NCBI RefSeq assembly: GCF_003075035.1
Contig: NZ_QCZE01000003.1
Location: 124,001-188,000 of the forward strand
Direction: 5' to 3'
Length of the DNA stretch: 64,000 nt
Origin: Zobellella maritima
GTDB lineage: Bacteria > Pseudomonadota > Gammaproteobacteria > Enterobacterales > Aeromonadaceae
The first letter of the stretch is position 1; the number at the start of each line of letters is the position of its first letter. Below, one piece after another: positions 1 to 9,206 of this stretch. The position numbers and the translations under genes are program-made. The notes beneath the pieces are model-generated. The model did no database searches. It had not been told where the DNA came from and saw nothing but the letters and a program-made list of their open reading frames with translations.

Positions 1-77
1 GGTGAAGCGCAGCCATAGAAATGCTCCGAACATTCATCAATAAAAAATAATTACTTACAAATCAATATTATAAAAAC

Positions 78-93
78 TGGCATATATCTTGAT
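78..93 (+). promoter_or_regulatory. -24/-12 (sigma-54-like) promoter motif of nrtA
   Basis: The sequence TGGCATATATCTTGAT has a GG doublet and a GA doublet separated by exactly 10 bases, the spacing of RpoN promoters; the consensus -12 element has GC where this has GA. An almost identical motif lies upstream of nirB at 3598-3613. It would start transcription near position 104, leaving a leader of about 50 bases. Nitrogen-scavenging genes are commonly NtrC/RpoN controlled, so the assignment suits the context, but the -12 mismatch keeps it tentative. Confidence 0.5.
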
Positions 94-154
94 GCTCCAT
101 ATCTATCAGCCGGCCCAGCACGGTAATGGATTGTAATAATCAAGGAGTATCAAG

Positions 155-1522
155 ATGCAGTTATGGCAAAAAACCGCCCTGGTCGGGGCACTAAGCCTCG
201 GCCTGACAGCCCAGGCCTCGGCCGAAACGGCGATCGGCATGGCAGAAAAAGACGAGCTGACCCTTGGCTTTATCAAGCTGACCGACATGGCACCGCTGGC
301 CATCGCCTATGAAAAGGGTTTTTTCGAGGACGAGGGTCTGTATGTCACCCTCGAGGCTCAGGCCAACTGGAAGGTACTACTGGACAGGGTCATTTCCGGT
401 GAGCTGGACGGTGCCCATATGCTGGCCGGCCAACCCATTGGGGCGGCCCTCGGTATCGGCACCCAGGCCGAACTGATCACCGCCTTCAGCATGGACTTGA
501 ACGGTAATGCCATTACCGTATCCAACGAGCTGTGGGATGCGATGAAGCCCCACGTTGCCCAGAACGATGCCGGCAAACCACTGCATCCCATTTCCGCTAC
601 CGCGCTCAAGCCGGCCCTGACTCAGTACCAGCAGGAGGGCAAGGCACTACAGATGGGCATGGTATTCCCCGTGTCCAGTCATAACTACGAACTGAGATAC
701 TGGCTTGCCGCCGGCGGCATCCATCCCGGCTTCTATGCTCCGCACAAGGGCGACAACAGCGGCCTATTACAGGCAGACGTGCTGCTGTCGGTAACGCCGC
801 CACCGCAGATGCCGGCCACCATGGAAGCGGGTACCATCGCCGGCTACAGCGTGGGTGAGCCCTGGAACCAGCAGGCGGTACTCAAGAAAATCGGCGTGCC
901 GGTGATCACCAACCACGACATCTGGCCCTATAACCCGGAAAAAGTCTTTGCGGTAAGCAAGGCCTGGAGCGACGCCAATCCCAATACCCACCTCCGCCTG
1001 GTCAAGGCGCTGCTGCGCGCCGCCCATTGGCTGGATGCGGACCAGAACGGCAACCGTCAACAAGCGGTCGATATCCTGTCCCAGCCCTATTATGTGGGCG
1101 CCGACAAGAAGGTGATCGCCGCCAGCATGACCGGCTCCTTCGAATACGAGCCTGGTGACGTGCGTCCTGCTCCCGATTTCAATGTCTTCTTCCGCCATAA
1201 CGCCACCTACCCCTACTACAGCGATGCCATCTGGTTTATGACCCAGATGCGCCGCTGGGGCCAGATCCCCCAGGCACAAAGCGACGACTGGTATCTGGAG
1301 CAGGCCAAGCGGGTCTATCGCCCCGATATCTATACCCTGGCCGCCAGGGCGCTGATCGCCGAAGGCAAGCTGTCTGCCGATGACTTCCCCGGGCTGGACA
1401 ACCGCGACGGCTTCCGCCCGGCCACCAGCAACTTTATCGATGGCAACACCTTTGATGGCCGCCATCCCAATGCTTACATCGACCAGTTTGCCATCGGTCT
1501 TACCGGCGATAGTCAGCTCTAA
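155..1522 (+). CDS. nrtA: Nitrate ABC transporter, periplasmic substrate-binding protein
   Basis: A 455-residue protein of the NrtA/CmpA (SsuA-like) family that captures nitrate, possibly also nitrite, and delivers it to the membrane permease. Residues 1-23 form a Sec signal peptide (positively charged start, hydrophobic core, cleavage expected after ASA); there is no lipobox cysteine, so a soluble periplasmic protein is expected rather than the lipoprotein form of cyanobacteria. The start follows a good ribosome site (AAGGAG). It is first in an operon with the permease and ATPase, with spacings of about 10 bases. Ligand choice between nitrate and bicarbonate is inferred from the adjacent nitrite reductase genes. 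Confidence 0.88.
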   Translation: MQLWQKTALVGALSLGLTAQASAETAIGMAEKDELTLGFIKLTDMAPLAIAYEKGFFEDEGLYVTLEAQANWKVLLDRVISGELDGAHMLAGQPIGAALGIGTQAELITAFSMDLNGNAITVSNELWDAMKPHVAQNDAGKPLHPISATALKPALTQYQQEGKALQMGMVFPVSSHNYELRYWLAAGGIHPGFYAPHKGDNSGLLQADVLLSVTPPPQMPATMEAGTIAGYSVGEPWNQQAVLKKIGVPVITNHDIWPYNPEKVFAVSKAWSDANPNTHLRLVKALLRAAHWLDADQNGNRQQAVDILSQPYYVGADKKVIAASMTGSFEYEPGDVRPAPDFNVFFRHNATYPYYSDAIWFMTQMRRWGQIPQAQSDDWYLEQAKRVYRPDIYTLAARALIAEGKLSADDFPGLDNRDGFRPATSNFIDGNTFDGRHPNAYIDQFAIGLTGDSQL

Positions 1523-1531
1523 GGAGGCATC

Positions 1532-2500
1532 ATGATGAACATCATCCCCCATCCCCGACTCGCAGGCCTGGCTTCGCCGCGTCTCTGGTCCAGGGCCCTG
1601 ATACCCATGCTTGGTCTCACCGGTTTCCTGCTGCTGTGGCACTTGCTGGCGGCTCAGGTCACCACCTCCCTCGGTGCCCTGCCCGGCCCGGTGCAAACCG
1701 GCCAGCAGTTTGTCAACCTGGTGCAGGAGCATCAGGCCGAGCGGGATCGGGAGCGGGCCTTCTACGACCGCCAGGCTGCCCGCAACCAGGCCATCAAGGC
1801 AAAAGACCCCGACGCCCAGGTACGGGTGCGGGCCTTTACCGGCCGCCCGACCTTCTTCGATCAGATCTTTACCAGCCTGAAAACAGTGGCCGCCGGCTTT
1901 GTCCTGGCCATGTTTGTCGCCATCCCGGCCGGTATCGCCCTGGGCCTGAACCGGAACCTGTATCAGGCGATGAACCCTGTGGTCCAGCTGCTCAAGCCGG
2001 TATCCCCCCTAGCCTGGCTGCCGCTGGTGACCATAGTGGTCAGCGCCCTCTATGTCACCCCGGAGCCGCTGGTATCCAAGTCATTCCTGATCTCCCTGGT
2101 TACCGTCACCCTGTGCAGCCTGTGGCCCATGCTGATCAACACCGCCGTGGGGGTGGCCAACATGGACAAGGACCTGATCAACGTCAGCAAGATGCTACGC
2201 CTGGGTAGCCTGACCCATGTACGCCAGATTGTACTGCCCAGCGCCATTCCCATGATCTTCACCGGCATGCGCCTGTCCCTGGGCGTGGCCTGGATGGTGC
2301 TAATCGCCGCCGAAATGCTGGCCCAGAACCCGGGGCTGGGAAAATTCGTATGGGATGAATTCCAGAACGGCAGCAGTGACTCCATGGCCCGTATTATGGT
2401 GGCGGTGGTGGTTATCGGCTTAATCGGCTACCTGCTTGATCGCCTGATGCTGGCATTGCAGCAACAACTGTCCTGGGACAAAAGCAGCGCCAGCCGCTAA
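1532..2500 (+). CDS. nrtB: Nitrate ABC transporter, permease
   Basis: A 322-residue inner-membrane permease of the NrtB/SsuC family (BPD_transp_1 domain) that forms the translocation path for nitrate. A first hydrophobic segment lies near residues 24-43, then a long hydrophilic stretch (about 50-105) unusually rich in charged residues, then five or so membrane segments from residue 115 onward, with the cytoplasmic coupling loop that docks to the ATPase at about residues 215-265. It begins 9 bases after nrtA behind GGAGG and ends 10 bases before nrtC. The second codon is also ATG (1535), so the true start may be one codon later. Confidence 0.87.
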   Translation: MMNIIPHPRLAGLASPRLWSRALIPMLGLTGFLLLWHLLAAQVTTSLGALPGPVQTGQQFVNLVQEHQAERDRERAFYDRQAARNQAIKAKDPDAQVRVRAFTGRPTFFDQIFTSLKTVAAGFVLAMFVAIPAGIALGLNRNLYQAMNPVVQLLKPVSPLAWLPLVTIVVSALYVTPEPLVSKSFLISLVTVTLCSLWPMLINTAVGVANMDKDLINVSKMLRLGSLTHVRQIVLPSAIPMIFTGMRLSLGVAWMVLIAAEMLAQNPGLGKFVWDEFQNGSSDSMARIMVAVVVIGLIGYLLDRLMLALQQQLSWDKSSASR

Positions 2501-2510
2501 GGAGACCGAC

Positions 2511-3320
2511 ATGAGCAAGCATTACCTGGAGCTGAGCGGTGTGGACATGCGTTTTCGCACCGACAAGGGCGAATTCGAAGCCCTCAAAAACATCAATCTC
2601 AAGCTGCACAAAGGCGAATTCGTCTCGCTTATCGGTCACTCCGGCTGCGGCAAGAGTACGGTACTCAACCTGGTGGCAGGGCTCTACGCGCCCAGCACCG
2701 GCGGCGTCATCCTGGAAAGTCGGGAAGTGGACGGCCCCGGTCCCGAGCGAGCCGTGGTATTCCAGAACCACGCCCTGCTGCCCTGGCTGACGGTGGAGCA
2801 GAATATTGCCCTGGCAGTGGACAATACCTTTCCTCGGCACAGCAAGGCCGAACGCAAGGAACGTGTAGCCCATTTTCTGGCGCTGGTGCACATGAACCAT
2901 GCGGCACACAAGCTGCCCGGCGAGATCTCCGGCGGCATGAAACAGCGGGTAGGCATCGCCCGGGCGCTGGCGGTGGATCCCAAGGTGCTGCTGATGGATG
3001 AACCCTTCGGTGCCCTCGATGCCCTGACACGGGCCCACCTGCAGGACTCACTGATGGAGATCCAGGCCGAATTGGGTAATACGGTGATCATGATCACCCA
3101 CGATGTGGACGAAGCTGTGCTGCTGTCGGATCGTATCGTGATGATGACCAATGGTCCCTCGGCCACCATCGGCGAGATCCTGGACATCCCCCTGGCGCGG
3201 CCGCGCAACCGGGTTCAGCTCAGTGACGACGCCCAGTATCACAAACTGCGCCGGCAGGTACTCAGCTTCCTGTACGAAGGCCATAACAAGGTCAGCCAGC
3301 TGGGTGCCAGAGTGGCCTGA
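2511..3320 (+). CDS. nrtC: Nitrate ABC transporter, ATP-binding protein
   Basis: A 269-residue ATPase energising nitrate import. It shows Walker A (GHSGCGKST, about residues 43-51), the ABC signature SGGMKQ (about 142-147), Walker B LLMDEPFGALDA (about 162-173) and the H-loop histidine in ITHDVDEA. It is a single ATPase domain like cyanobacterial NrtD, without the NrtA-like regulatory domain that cyanobacterial NrtC carries at its C-terminus, so inhibition of uptake by ammonium through that domain is not expected. It is last in the nrtABC operon. The symbol follows common proteobacterial usage; nrtD would be equally fair. Confidence 0.87.
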   Translation: MSKHYLELSGVDMRFRTDKGEFEALKNINLKLHKGEFVSLIGHSGCGKSTVLNLVAGLYAPSTGGVILESREVDGPGPERAVVFQNHALLPWLTVEQNIALAVDNTFPRHSKAERKERVAHFLALVHMNHAAHKLPGEISGGMKQRVGIARALAVDPKVLLMDEPFGALDALTRAHLQDSLMEIQAELGNTVIMITHDVDEAVLLSDRIVMMTNGPSATIGEILDIPLARPRNRVQLSDDAQYHKLRRQVLSFLYEGHNKVSQLGARVA

Positions 3321-3597
3321 TCCCCGGACCTGGTAGCCGTTTCCACCTACTCCACGGAAACTGGCTGCCAGGATCCCCTTGTTCCGCCCCTCCCCCCGGT
3401 CCCGTTCCGCCCCATGCAGGCTCCCAGCCTCCCGCTGGTACACAGTCCCGCGCTGCCGTTATATCTCCCTGATATGGCAATTCCTATTATCCCTGCTTAT
3501 GCCAGCTGCATCATCATGGTGAAAGCCATGCTCTCGAAATGGGCAGAGCGTTTCCCTATCAATCAAAAAAAACCTTAATAATCAAAAAAGTAACTTC
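3321..3597. other. Intergenic region between nrtC and the nirB promoter
   Basis: No gene is seen here. An imperfect hairpin just after nrtC (about 3331-3370, arms GTTTCC and GGAAAC plus flanking complementary bases) may end or stabilise the transporter transcript, but no T-run follows. The last 60 bases are A-rich and sit directly upstream of the nirB promoter motif, as expected for an activator region. Confidence 0.5.
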
Positions 3598-3613
3598 TGG
3601 CACGTATCTTGAT
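3598..3613 (+). promoter_or_regulatory. -24/-12 (sigma-54-like) promoter motif of nirB
   Basis: TGGCACGTATCTTGAT matches the RpoN consensus in the whole -24 element and in GG-to-G spacing (10 bases); only the -12 dinucleotide is GA instead of GC. It differs from the nrtA motif at only two positions. A leader of about 113 bases follows, with two GCCGGC blocks (3638-3643 and 3667-3672) able to pair into a hairpin, which could serve post-initiation control. Confidence 0.55.
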
Positions 3614-3737
3614 TGTCTCTATTCAAACGTCATATGCGCCGGCAAGAGCATGTCATAACACCGCCAGCCGGCAGCAGAGGATCAGGACAAGATTCAATCA
3701 ACTCACCAGCAAGTCCAAGGTGGCTTAAGGATTAAAG

Positions 3738-6254
3738 ATGATGAAACAGCAACTTATCGTAATCGGCAATGGCATGGTCGGCCACCACCTGGTACAGCAA
3801 CTGGTTGATCAGCAAGGTCTGGAGCATTACGAGCTCACTGTGTTCGGCGCAGAGAAACATGCCGCCTACGATCGGGTGCACCTGTCAGAAGTTTTCGACG
3901 GCAAGACCCCGGATCAGCTGTCCATGGCCGGCGCCGACTGGTACGCCACCAATGGCGTCACCCTGCGCCTGAACGAGGAAGTCACCGGTATCGATAGGGC
4001 AGCTAAAATCCTGACCACCTCCCTCGGCCACAGCCTGAGCTATGACCAACTGGTACTGGCCACCGGCTCGATTCCCTTTGTACCGCCCATTCCCGGTAAC
4101 GACAGAGACAACTGCTTTGTCTATCGTACCCTGGATGATCTGGCCGAAATCCAGGCTGCCTGCCAGCAGGCCAGGACAGGGGTGGTGATCGGCGGTGGTC
4201 TACTCGGCCTCGAAGCCGCCAACGCCCTGCGCCTGCTCGGACTGGAAACCCATGTGGTGGAGTTTGCCCCGCGGCTGATGCCGGTACAGCTGGACGAGCA
4301 GGGCGGCACCCTGCTGAAGGAAAAAATCGTGCGCCTGGGCGTGCAGGTTCATACCGAAAAAGCCACCCGCCATATTATTGACGGCGAAAACGCCCTCCAC
4401 CGCCTGGAATTTGCCGACGGTGCCGTACTGGAAACCGATGTGCTGTTGTTCAGCGCCGGTATCCGTCCCCAGGATGCCCTGGCACGCAGCGCCGGTCTCG
4501 AGCTTGGCGAGCGCGGCGGCATCTGCGTCAATGACCAGTGCCAGACTTCGGATCCGGCCATCTTTGCCATCGGCGAATGTGCCTTGTGGGAAGGCAAACT
4601 GTTCGGGCTGGTAGCCCCCGGCTATCAGATGGCGCGGGTGGCTGCTGCCCGGCTGCTGGGCAACGAAGGTGCCTTCCAGGGTGCCGACATGAGTACCAAG
4701 CTCAAACTGCTGGGAGTGGAAGTCGGCGCCATCGGTGACGCCCACGGCCAGACCCCGGGCAGCCAGGAAGTGCTGCTGCTCGATCGGAGCAAGGATCTGT
4801 ACAAGAAACTGGTGCTGAACGAAGCGGGTGATCGCCTGCTCGGCGCCGTGCTGGTGGGTGACACCAGCGACTATGACAGCCTGCTGCAGACCTATCTCAA
4901 CGACATGCCGCTGCCCGATCACCCGCTGGCCCTGCTGGTGCCGGAAGGAGCCGAGGGTGGCGCATCCTCCAAGGCAGCCCTGCCCGCCACGGCCACCATC
5001 TGCTCCTGCCACAATGTCACCAAGGGTGCCATTGTCGAGGCAGTTCAGGGCGGCGCCTGCGATGTATCCGCGATCAAGGCCTGCACCAAGGCCGGCACCG
5101 GTTGTGGCGGCTGTAGCGGCCTGCTTGGCCAAGTCGTCAACCAGGCGCTGGAAGAACAGGGCATCACCGCCGACACGAGTATCTGTGAACACTTCTCCTA
5201 CAGCCGCCAGGAGTTGTTTCACCTGATCAAGGTCGGCCAGATCAAAAGCTTTGATGAGCTGCTGACCAAACATGGTCATGGCCTGGGCTGCGATATCTGC
5301 AAGCCGGCGGCCGCATCCATCCTTGCCTCCCTGTGGAACGAGCATGTGCTGGAACCCAAGCATGCGGGCTTGCAAGACACCAATGATGCCTTTCTCGCCA
5401 ACATCCAGAAAAACGGTACCTACTCGGTGGTGCCCAGGGTACCGGCAGGGGAGATCACCCCGGATCAACTGCTGACCATAGGCCGGGTAGCCAAGCGTTA
5501 CGACCTCTACACCAAGATCACCGGCGGTCAGCGCATCGACCTGTTCGGTGCCCGCCTGGAACAGCTGCCGTTGATCTGGCAGGAACTGATTGACGCCGGC
5601 TTTGAAACCGGCCATGCCTACGGCAAGTCACTGCGTACGGTCAAATCCTGCGTTGGCTCCAGCTGGTGCCGCTATGGCGTGCAGGATTCGCTGGATATGG
5701 CGGTAGCCCTGGAGCACAGGTACAAGGGTCTGCGCTCGCCGCACAAGCTCAAGTTTGCCGTGTCCGGCTGTACCCGCGAATGCGCCGAAGCCCAGAGCAA
5801 GGATGTGGGTGTGATCGCCACCGAGAAAGGCTGGAACCTGTATTTCGGCGGCAATGGCGGCATGCGTCCGCGCCATGCAGACTTGTTCGCTACCGATCTG
5901 GATACCGATACCCTGATCCGCTACATCGACCGGTTGCTGATGTTCTATGTAGCCACCGCCGAGCGACTGCAGCGGACCTCGGTCTGGACCGAGAACCTGG
6001 AGGGCGGCCTGGATTACCTGAAACAGGTGGTTATTGACGATTCCCTCGGCCTGGCAGAAGAGCTGGAAGGGCGCATGGCCCATGTTATCGGCAGCTACCA
6101 GTGTGAATGGAAGACGACCCTCGAGAGTCCGGAAAAACTCAAGCGCTTCAAGAGCTTTGTCAACACCGATCAGGCCGATGACAGCATCGTCTTCGACCGC
6201 AAGCGCGGTCAGATCCGACCCACTGAAATGATTGAAATCAAGGAGCTATCATGA
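3738..6254 (+). CDS. nirB: Nitrite reductase (NADH), large subunit
   Basis: An 838-residue cytoplasmic siroheme enzyme reducing nitrite to ammonium with NAD(P)H. In order: an FAD/NAD-binding pyridine nucleotide reductase region (about 1-310, GNGMVG near the start and a second GGGLLGLEAA dinucleotide fold at about 153-162), a BFD-type [2Fe-2S] domain (about 420-470, cysteines in CSCHN and CGGC), and the sulfite/nitrite reductase half-domains with the siroheme/[4Fe-4S] cysteines in SCVGSSWC (about 635-642) and SGCTREC (about 674-680). Length is typical for NirB. The gene overlaps nirD by 4 bases. The first two codons are both ATG (3738, 3741). With nrtABC next door an assimilatory role is likely. 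Confidence 0.93.
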   Translation: MMKQQLIVIGNGMVGHHLVQQLVDQQGLEHYELTVFGAEKHAAYDRVHLSEVFDGKTPDQLSMAGADWYATNGVTLRLNEEVTGIDRAAKILTTSLGHSLSYDQLVLATGSIPFVPPIPGNDRDNCFVYRTLDDLAEIQAACQQARTGVVIGGGLLGLEAANALRLLGLETHVVEFAPRLMPVQLDEQGGTLLKEKIVRLGVQVHTEKATRHIIDGENALHRLEFADGAVLETDVLLFSAGIRPQDALARSAGLELGERGGICVNDQCQTSDPAIFAIGECALWEGKLFGLVAPGYQMARVAAARLLGNEGAFQGADMSTKLKLLGVEVGAIGDAHGQTPGSQEVLLLDRSKDLYKKLVLNEAGDRLLGAVLVGDTSDYDSLLQTYLNDMPLPDHPLALLVPEGAEGGASSKAALPATATICSCHNVTKGAIVEAVQGGACDVSAIKACTKAGTGCGGCSGLLGQVVNQALEEQGITADTSICEHFSYSRQELFHLIKVGQIKSFDELLTKHGHGLGCDICKPAAASILASLWNEHVLEPKHAGLQDTNDAFLANIQKNGTYSVVPRVPAGEITPDQLLTIGRVAKRYDLYTKITGGQRIDLFGARLEQLPLIWQELIDAGFETGHAYGKSLRTVKSCVGSSWCRYGVQDSLDMAVALEHRYKGLRSPHKLKFAVSGCTRECAEAQSKDVGVIATEKGWNLYFGGNGGMRPRHADLFATDLDTDTLIRYIDRLLMFYVATAERLQRTSVWTENLEGGLDYLKQVVIDDSLGLAEELEGRMAHVIGSYQCEWKTTLESPEKLKRFKSFVNTDQADDSIVFDRKRGQIRPTEMIEIKELS

Positions 6255-6571
6255 GCCTCATGCGTCTTTGCCAACTGGATGAGATCCCGGAATACGGCGG
6301 CATGGCCGCCCTGGTCGAGGGCCGGCAACTGGCCCTGTTTAACCTGCCGGGCCTGGGCTATTTCGCCCTCGATAACTGGGACCCGCTTGGCCATGCCCAG
6401 GTGCTGTCCCGGGGCATACTGGGCGATATCAAGGGCGAGCCCTGCGTCGCTTCTCCCCTCTACAAACACCATTATTCCCTGAAAGATGGTCGCTGCCTGG
6501 AGCAGGAGGAGGTTAGCGTCAAGGTCTGGCCTCTGGTCGCCAGGGACGGCCAACTGTGGCTAGCGCAGTAG
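6251..6571 (+). CDS. nirD: Nitrite reductase (NADH), small subunit
   Basis: A 106-residue Rieske-fold small subunit that partners NirB. The fold is recognisable but the cysteine/histidine pairs of true Rieske proteins are absent, as is normal for NirD, so it holds no cluster. Its ATG overlaps the nirB stop (ATGA), which suggests translational coupling. No nitrate reductase or siroheme synthase gene follows; the next gene is on the other strand beyond a terminator. Confidence 0.9.
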   Translation: MSLMRLCQLDEIPEYGGMAALVEGRQLALFNLPGLGYFALDNWDPLGHAQVLSRGILGDIKGEPCVASPLYKHHYSLKDGRCLEQEEVSVKVWPLVARDGQLWLAQ

Positions 6572-6579
6572 TCTAGCCT

Positions 6580-6604
6580 GTGGGAGCGGCGACCTCGCCG
6601 CGAT
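6580..6604. repeat. REP-like palindrome downstream of nirD
   Basis: TGTGGGAGCGGCGACCTCGC begins a short palindrome in which GCGGCGA and TCGCCGC pair perfectly around a 2-base loop. The TGTGGGAGCGG head closely resembles the REP sequences known from pseudomonads. A single copy is visible here. Confidence 0.45.
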
Positions 6605-6666
6605 GATATATGGCACAGTTCATCGCCCCGGGTCGAGCCTCCGACATTCACACATGACCAAATAAC

Positions 6667-6700
6667 AAAAAGGCTTCCCATCGGGGAAGCCTTTTTGTTT
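6667..6700. terminator. Bidirectional terminator between nirD and hldE
   Basis: AAAAAGGCTTCCC and GGGAAGCCTTTTT form an 8-bp GC-rich stem flanked by A and T runs, so it can end both nirBD (plus) and hldE (minus) transcripts. Confidence 0.85.
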
Positions 6701-6721
6701 TTACCTTCCGCCAATGGCTTG

Positions 6722-8146
6722 TTAACGGGTGCGGATAGCCTCGATAATGGCGCTGGTGGAGCAACCATCCTCGAAGTTGAGCACCTTCACCTCGCCGCCG
6801 TTGGCGGTGACTTCCGCGAAACCGGCGATCTGCTCGGGCTCATAGTCGCCGCCCTTGACCAGCACATCCGGCAGAATTTCGGCGATCAGCCGGCGCGGGG
6901 TCTCCTCGCCGAAGGGCACCACCCAGTCAACGGCCCCCAGGCCGGCCAGCACAGCCATGCGTCGGTCCACCGTGTTCACCGGGCGTCCCTCGCCCTTGAG
7001 GCCACGCACCGAAGCATCGCTGTTGACGGCGACGATTAGCCGATCGCCCAGCTGGCGGGCATGGTTGAGGTAGGATACGTGACCGGCATGCAGGATATCG
7101 AAGCAGCCGTTGGTCATCACGATTTTCTCGCCCCGGCGACGGGCCGCGTCCACCACGTATTTCAGCTGTTGCTCAGTCACCACCCCCATGCCGGATTCGG
7201 GCGCGCCATAAAGTTCATTGGCCAGTTCGATGGCGGAAACGGTAGAGGTACCCAGCTTGCCAACCACTATGCCGGCGGCCACATTGGCGAGGGCACAGGC
7301 CTCGTCCAGCGGCAGGCCGGCGGCCAGGCTGGTGGCCAGGGTGGCGATGACAGTGTCACCGGCGCCGGTGACATCGAACACCTCGTGGGCCTGGGCCGGC
7401 AGGTGCAATTCGTCCTGGCCCGGGCGGATCAGGGTCATGCCGTGCTCAGAGCGGGTCACCAGCAGGGCATCAAGCTCGAAGCGGGACACCAGCTCCAGGC
7501 CCTTGGCCACCAGATCCCGCTCGTCCCGGACCTTGCCGACCACCGCCTCGAACTCACTCATATTGGGCGTGAGCAGGGTCGCCCCCCGGTACTTTTCAAA
7601 ATCCGAGCCCTTGGGGTCCACCAGCACCGGTACCCCGGCCTGGTTGGCGGCCTGGATCAGGGCCTGTACCTGGCTCAGGGCCCCCTTGGCATAGTCGGAC
7701 AGCACCAGCACTCCGGCGTCGCCCAGGGCCTTGCGGGTCTTGTCCAGCAGGGGCGCGGCGTCATCGCCGGCAAAACCTTCTTCAAAGTCCAGCCGCAGCA
7801 GCTGCTGGTGGCGGCTGATGATGCGCAGCTTGGTGATGGTCGGATGGGTCTTCAGGCGCGCGAAATCGCATTCCACCCCGACCCCGCTCATCTTGTCCTG
7901 CAAGGTATTGGCGGCCTCGTCATCGCCGGTCAACCCCAGCAGACGAGCACGGCCGCCCAGGGCCGCGGCGTTCAAGGCTACGTTGGCCGCCCCGCCCGGG
8001 CGCTCTTCATTGTGTTCGACTTTGACCACTGGTACCGGCGCCTCGGGGGAGATACGTCCGGTGGGGCCGGACCAGTACTTGTCCAACATCACATCCCCGA
8101 CTACCAGCACCCTTGCCTGCTCAAACTCCGGTAACGTTATCTTCAT
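6722..8146 (-). CDS. hldE: Bifunctional heptose 7-phosphate kinase / heptose 1-phosphate adenylyltransferase
   Basis: A 474-residue cytoplasmic enzyme for ADP-heptose synthesis (LPS inner core). Residues 1 to about 320 are a ribokinase-type kinase with GGAANVALN near residue 52 and the DVTGAGDT anion-hole motif near 260; residues from about 345 are a nucleotidyltransferase with [12 protein letters not shown]. Both catalytic halves look intact and the length equals the E. coli enzyme (477). It is divergent from lpxL, another LPS gene, across 136 bases. Confidence 0.95.
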   Translation of the reverse strand: MKITLPEFEQARVLVVGDVMLDKYWSGPTGRISPEAPVPVVKVEHNEERPGGAANVALNAAALGGRARLLGLTGDDEAANTLQDKMSGVGVECDFARLKTHPTITKLRIISRHQQLLRLDFEEGFAGDDAAPLLDKTRKALGDAGVLVLSDYAKGALSQVQALIQAANQAGVPVLVDPKGSDFEKYRGATLLTPNMSEFEAVVGKVRDERDLVAKGLELVSRFELDALLVTRSEHGMTLIRPGQDELHLPAQAHEVFDVTGAGDTVIATLATSLAAGLPLDEACALANVAAGIVVGKLGTSTVSAIELANELYGAPESGMGVVTEQQLKYVVDAARRRGEKIVMTNGCFDILHAGHVSYLNHARQLGDRLIVAVNSDASVRGLKGEGRPVNTVDRRMAVLAGLGAVDWVVPFGEETPRRLIAEILPDVLVKGGDYEPEQIAGFAEVTANGGEVKVLNFEDGCSTSAIIEAIRTR

Positions 8147-8282
8147 CGCCTAGACTCTTGTGACATGAAAGAGGCCAAATTTTATCACAGCCGCCGAGAA
8201 TCGCACCCGTCGACTGCCTGTCGGTGGTCATTCCGGCCGTAGTTAATTAGAATTCAACCATTTCCAACGGCGACAAGACCCT

Positions 8283-9206
8283 ATGCGCGACTCACGGCTT
8301 CCCCCATTCAGCAGGCGACTGCTGCATCCCAAGTATCTGTTCACCTGGTGCGGCCTGGGCCTGTTATGGCTGCTGACCACCCTGCTGACCTGGCGGGCAC
8401 AGATGGCCCTGGGCCGAGCCCTGGGACGGGGCTCGATGGCGCTGCTGAAGTCCAGGGTCCGGGTGGCGCGCCGCAATCTGGAGCTGGCCCTCCCCGAGCT
8501 GAGCCTGGCCGAACGGGAACATCTGCTGCGAGAAAACTTCGAAAGCGTGGGTTGCGCCATCTTCGAGACCGGCATGGCCTGGTTCTGGCCCGACTGGCGC
8601 ATGCGCTCCCTGACCCGGATGGAAGGTACCGAACATGTAGACGCGGCGGCCGAGCGGGGCCAGGGCATGCTGCTGCTGTCGGCCCATTTTCTGACCCTGG
8701 AGCTCAATGCCCGCCAATTCGGCCTGTATCGTCCGGGCGTCGGTGTCTATCGGCCCAATACCAACCCGGTGCTGGAATATGCACAGGTTCATGGCCGCTG
8801 CCGCTCCAACAAATACCTGGTAGACCGGCTGGATATCAAGGGCATGCTCAGGGCGCTGCGTCAGGGGGATGCGCTCTGGTATGCACCGGATCATGACTAC
8901 GGCAGCCATGCCAGCGTCTTTGTCCCCTTCTTTGCGGTGCAGCAGGCCGCCACCATCACCGGGACCGCCACCCTGGCCCGGGTGAAAAATACCGTCACCC
9001 TGCCCTGCTTTACCCTGCGCGACAACCGGGGCTACCGGCTGATCATCCAACCGCCCATGGCCGACTTTCCCCTGGGGGATGATGTACAGGACGCCCGCGC
9101 CAGCAACCGGGTACTGGAAGCCGCCATCCGCAGGGCTCCGGGCCAGTACATGTGGCTGCACCGGCGCTTCAAGACCACTCCCGAAGGCGTCGTGTACCGG
9201 TATTAA
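8283..9206 (+). CDS. lpxL: Kdo2-lipid IVA lauroyl/acyltransferase (LpxL/LpxM family)
   Basis: A 307-residue inner-membrane acyltransferase adding a secondary acyl chain to the lipid A precursor. An N-terminal membrane anchor lies at about residues 22-40 and the catalytic HX4E motif is HFLTLE (about residues 138-143). NRxxN-type and basic C-terminal motifs (YMWLHRRFKT) are as in LpxL. LpxL and LpxM differ subtly; LpxL is preferred from overall resemblance but acyl chain choice cannot be read from the sequence. Its stop codon sits at the edge of an inverted-repeat element. Confidence 0.85.
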   Translation: MRDSRLPPFSRRLLHPKYLFTWCGLGLLWLLTTLLTWRAQMALGRALGRGSMALLKSRVRVARRNLELALPELSLAEREHLLRENFESVGCAIFETGMAWFWPDWRMRSLTRMEGTEHVDAAAERGQGMLLLSAHFLTLELNARQFGLYRPGVGVYRPNTNPVLEYAQVHGRCRSNKYLVDRLDIKGMLRALRQGDALWYAPDHDYGSHASVFVPFFAVQQAATITGTATLARVKNTVTLPCFTLRDNRGYRLIIQPPMADFPLGDDVQDARASNRVLEAAIRRAPGQYMWLHRRFKTTPEGVVYRY

